From positions 1 to 5,427 of the forward strand of contig CAJTQO010000076.1 in NCBI GenBank assembly GCA_910578405.1: a stretch of 5,427 nt of DNA. The letters are read 5' to 3'. The position numbers and the translations under genes are program-made. The DNA comes from an uncultured Lachnospiraceae bacterium. GTDB taxonomy: Bacteria; Bacillota; Clostridia; Lachnospirales; Lachnospiraceae. Of the stretch, positions 5,419 to 5,427 are shown in pieces (positions within the stretch are counted from its first letter, which is position 1; each line of letters starts with the position of its first letter). The notes under the pieces were generated by a model. The model did no database searches. It saw only the letters and a program-made list of their open reading frames with translations, and was not told the DNA's origin.

Positions 5419-5427
5419 GCGCCAGGC

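Noticed and set aside
1..5427. CRISPR array, insertion sequence transposase, tRNA or rRNA
   Set aside because: I saw no regularly spaced direct repeats, no transposase-like protein and no tRNA or rRNA signatures on either strand.

Overview
The window looks like chromosomal DNA from a Gram-positive gut anaerobe of the class Clostridia, probably Lachnospiraceae. This rests on gene content (a BlaI-type repressor with an M56 membrane protease, and an alkyltransferase-like protein), strong AGGAGG-type ribosome binding sites, moderate GC in the genes and AT-rich spacers. The taxon is inferred; no rRNA or tRNA is present.

Layout, left to right. Positions 28-100 hold one copy of a roughly 75-bp degenerate repeat whose second copy lies inverted at 5338-5418, so related sequence sits at both edges. 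At 136-1731 (+) is an FAD-dependent oxidoreductase of the protoporphyrinogen oxidase / UDP-galactopyranose mutase type. It is followed by a strong hairpin (1770-1809) preceded by an extra copy of its left arm. A possible 11-residue micro-ORF lies on the minus strand at 1825-1860. At 2004-2483 (-) is an O6-alkylguanine-DNA alkyltransferase-like protein with PYWR in place of the catalytic PCHR. About 590 bp of AT-rich DNA without a convincing gene follow (2484-3076), containing several small palindromes.

The right half is one minus-strand operon read from right to left: a BlaI/MecI/CopY-family repressor (5092-4670), an M56 zinc metalloprotease sensor-transducer (4651-3500) and a small secreted protein (3507-3238). 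Gene spacing is tight: 18 bp with a ribosome binding site in the gap, then an 8-bp overlap. A 19-bp palindrome overlapping an extended -10 promoter (5192-5217) is a good candidate operator, and a hairpin at 3077-3106 a good terminator.

From knowledge of BlaR1-BlaI, the expected logic is that the membrane protease senses something outside the cell, triggers inactivation of the repressor and derepresses the operon. Here the protease has no penicillin-binding sensor domain. It ends in a 69-residue acidic ectodomain, and the operon encodes a signal-peptide-bearing protein of about 56 mature residues instead of a beta-lactamase. GC content falls sharply at the start of the ectodomain and stays low through the small gene, suggesting that the two travel as a matched cassette. 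This three-gene unit is the most interesting content of the window; its signal and output are unknown.
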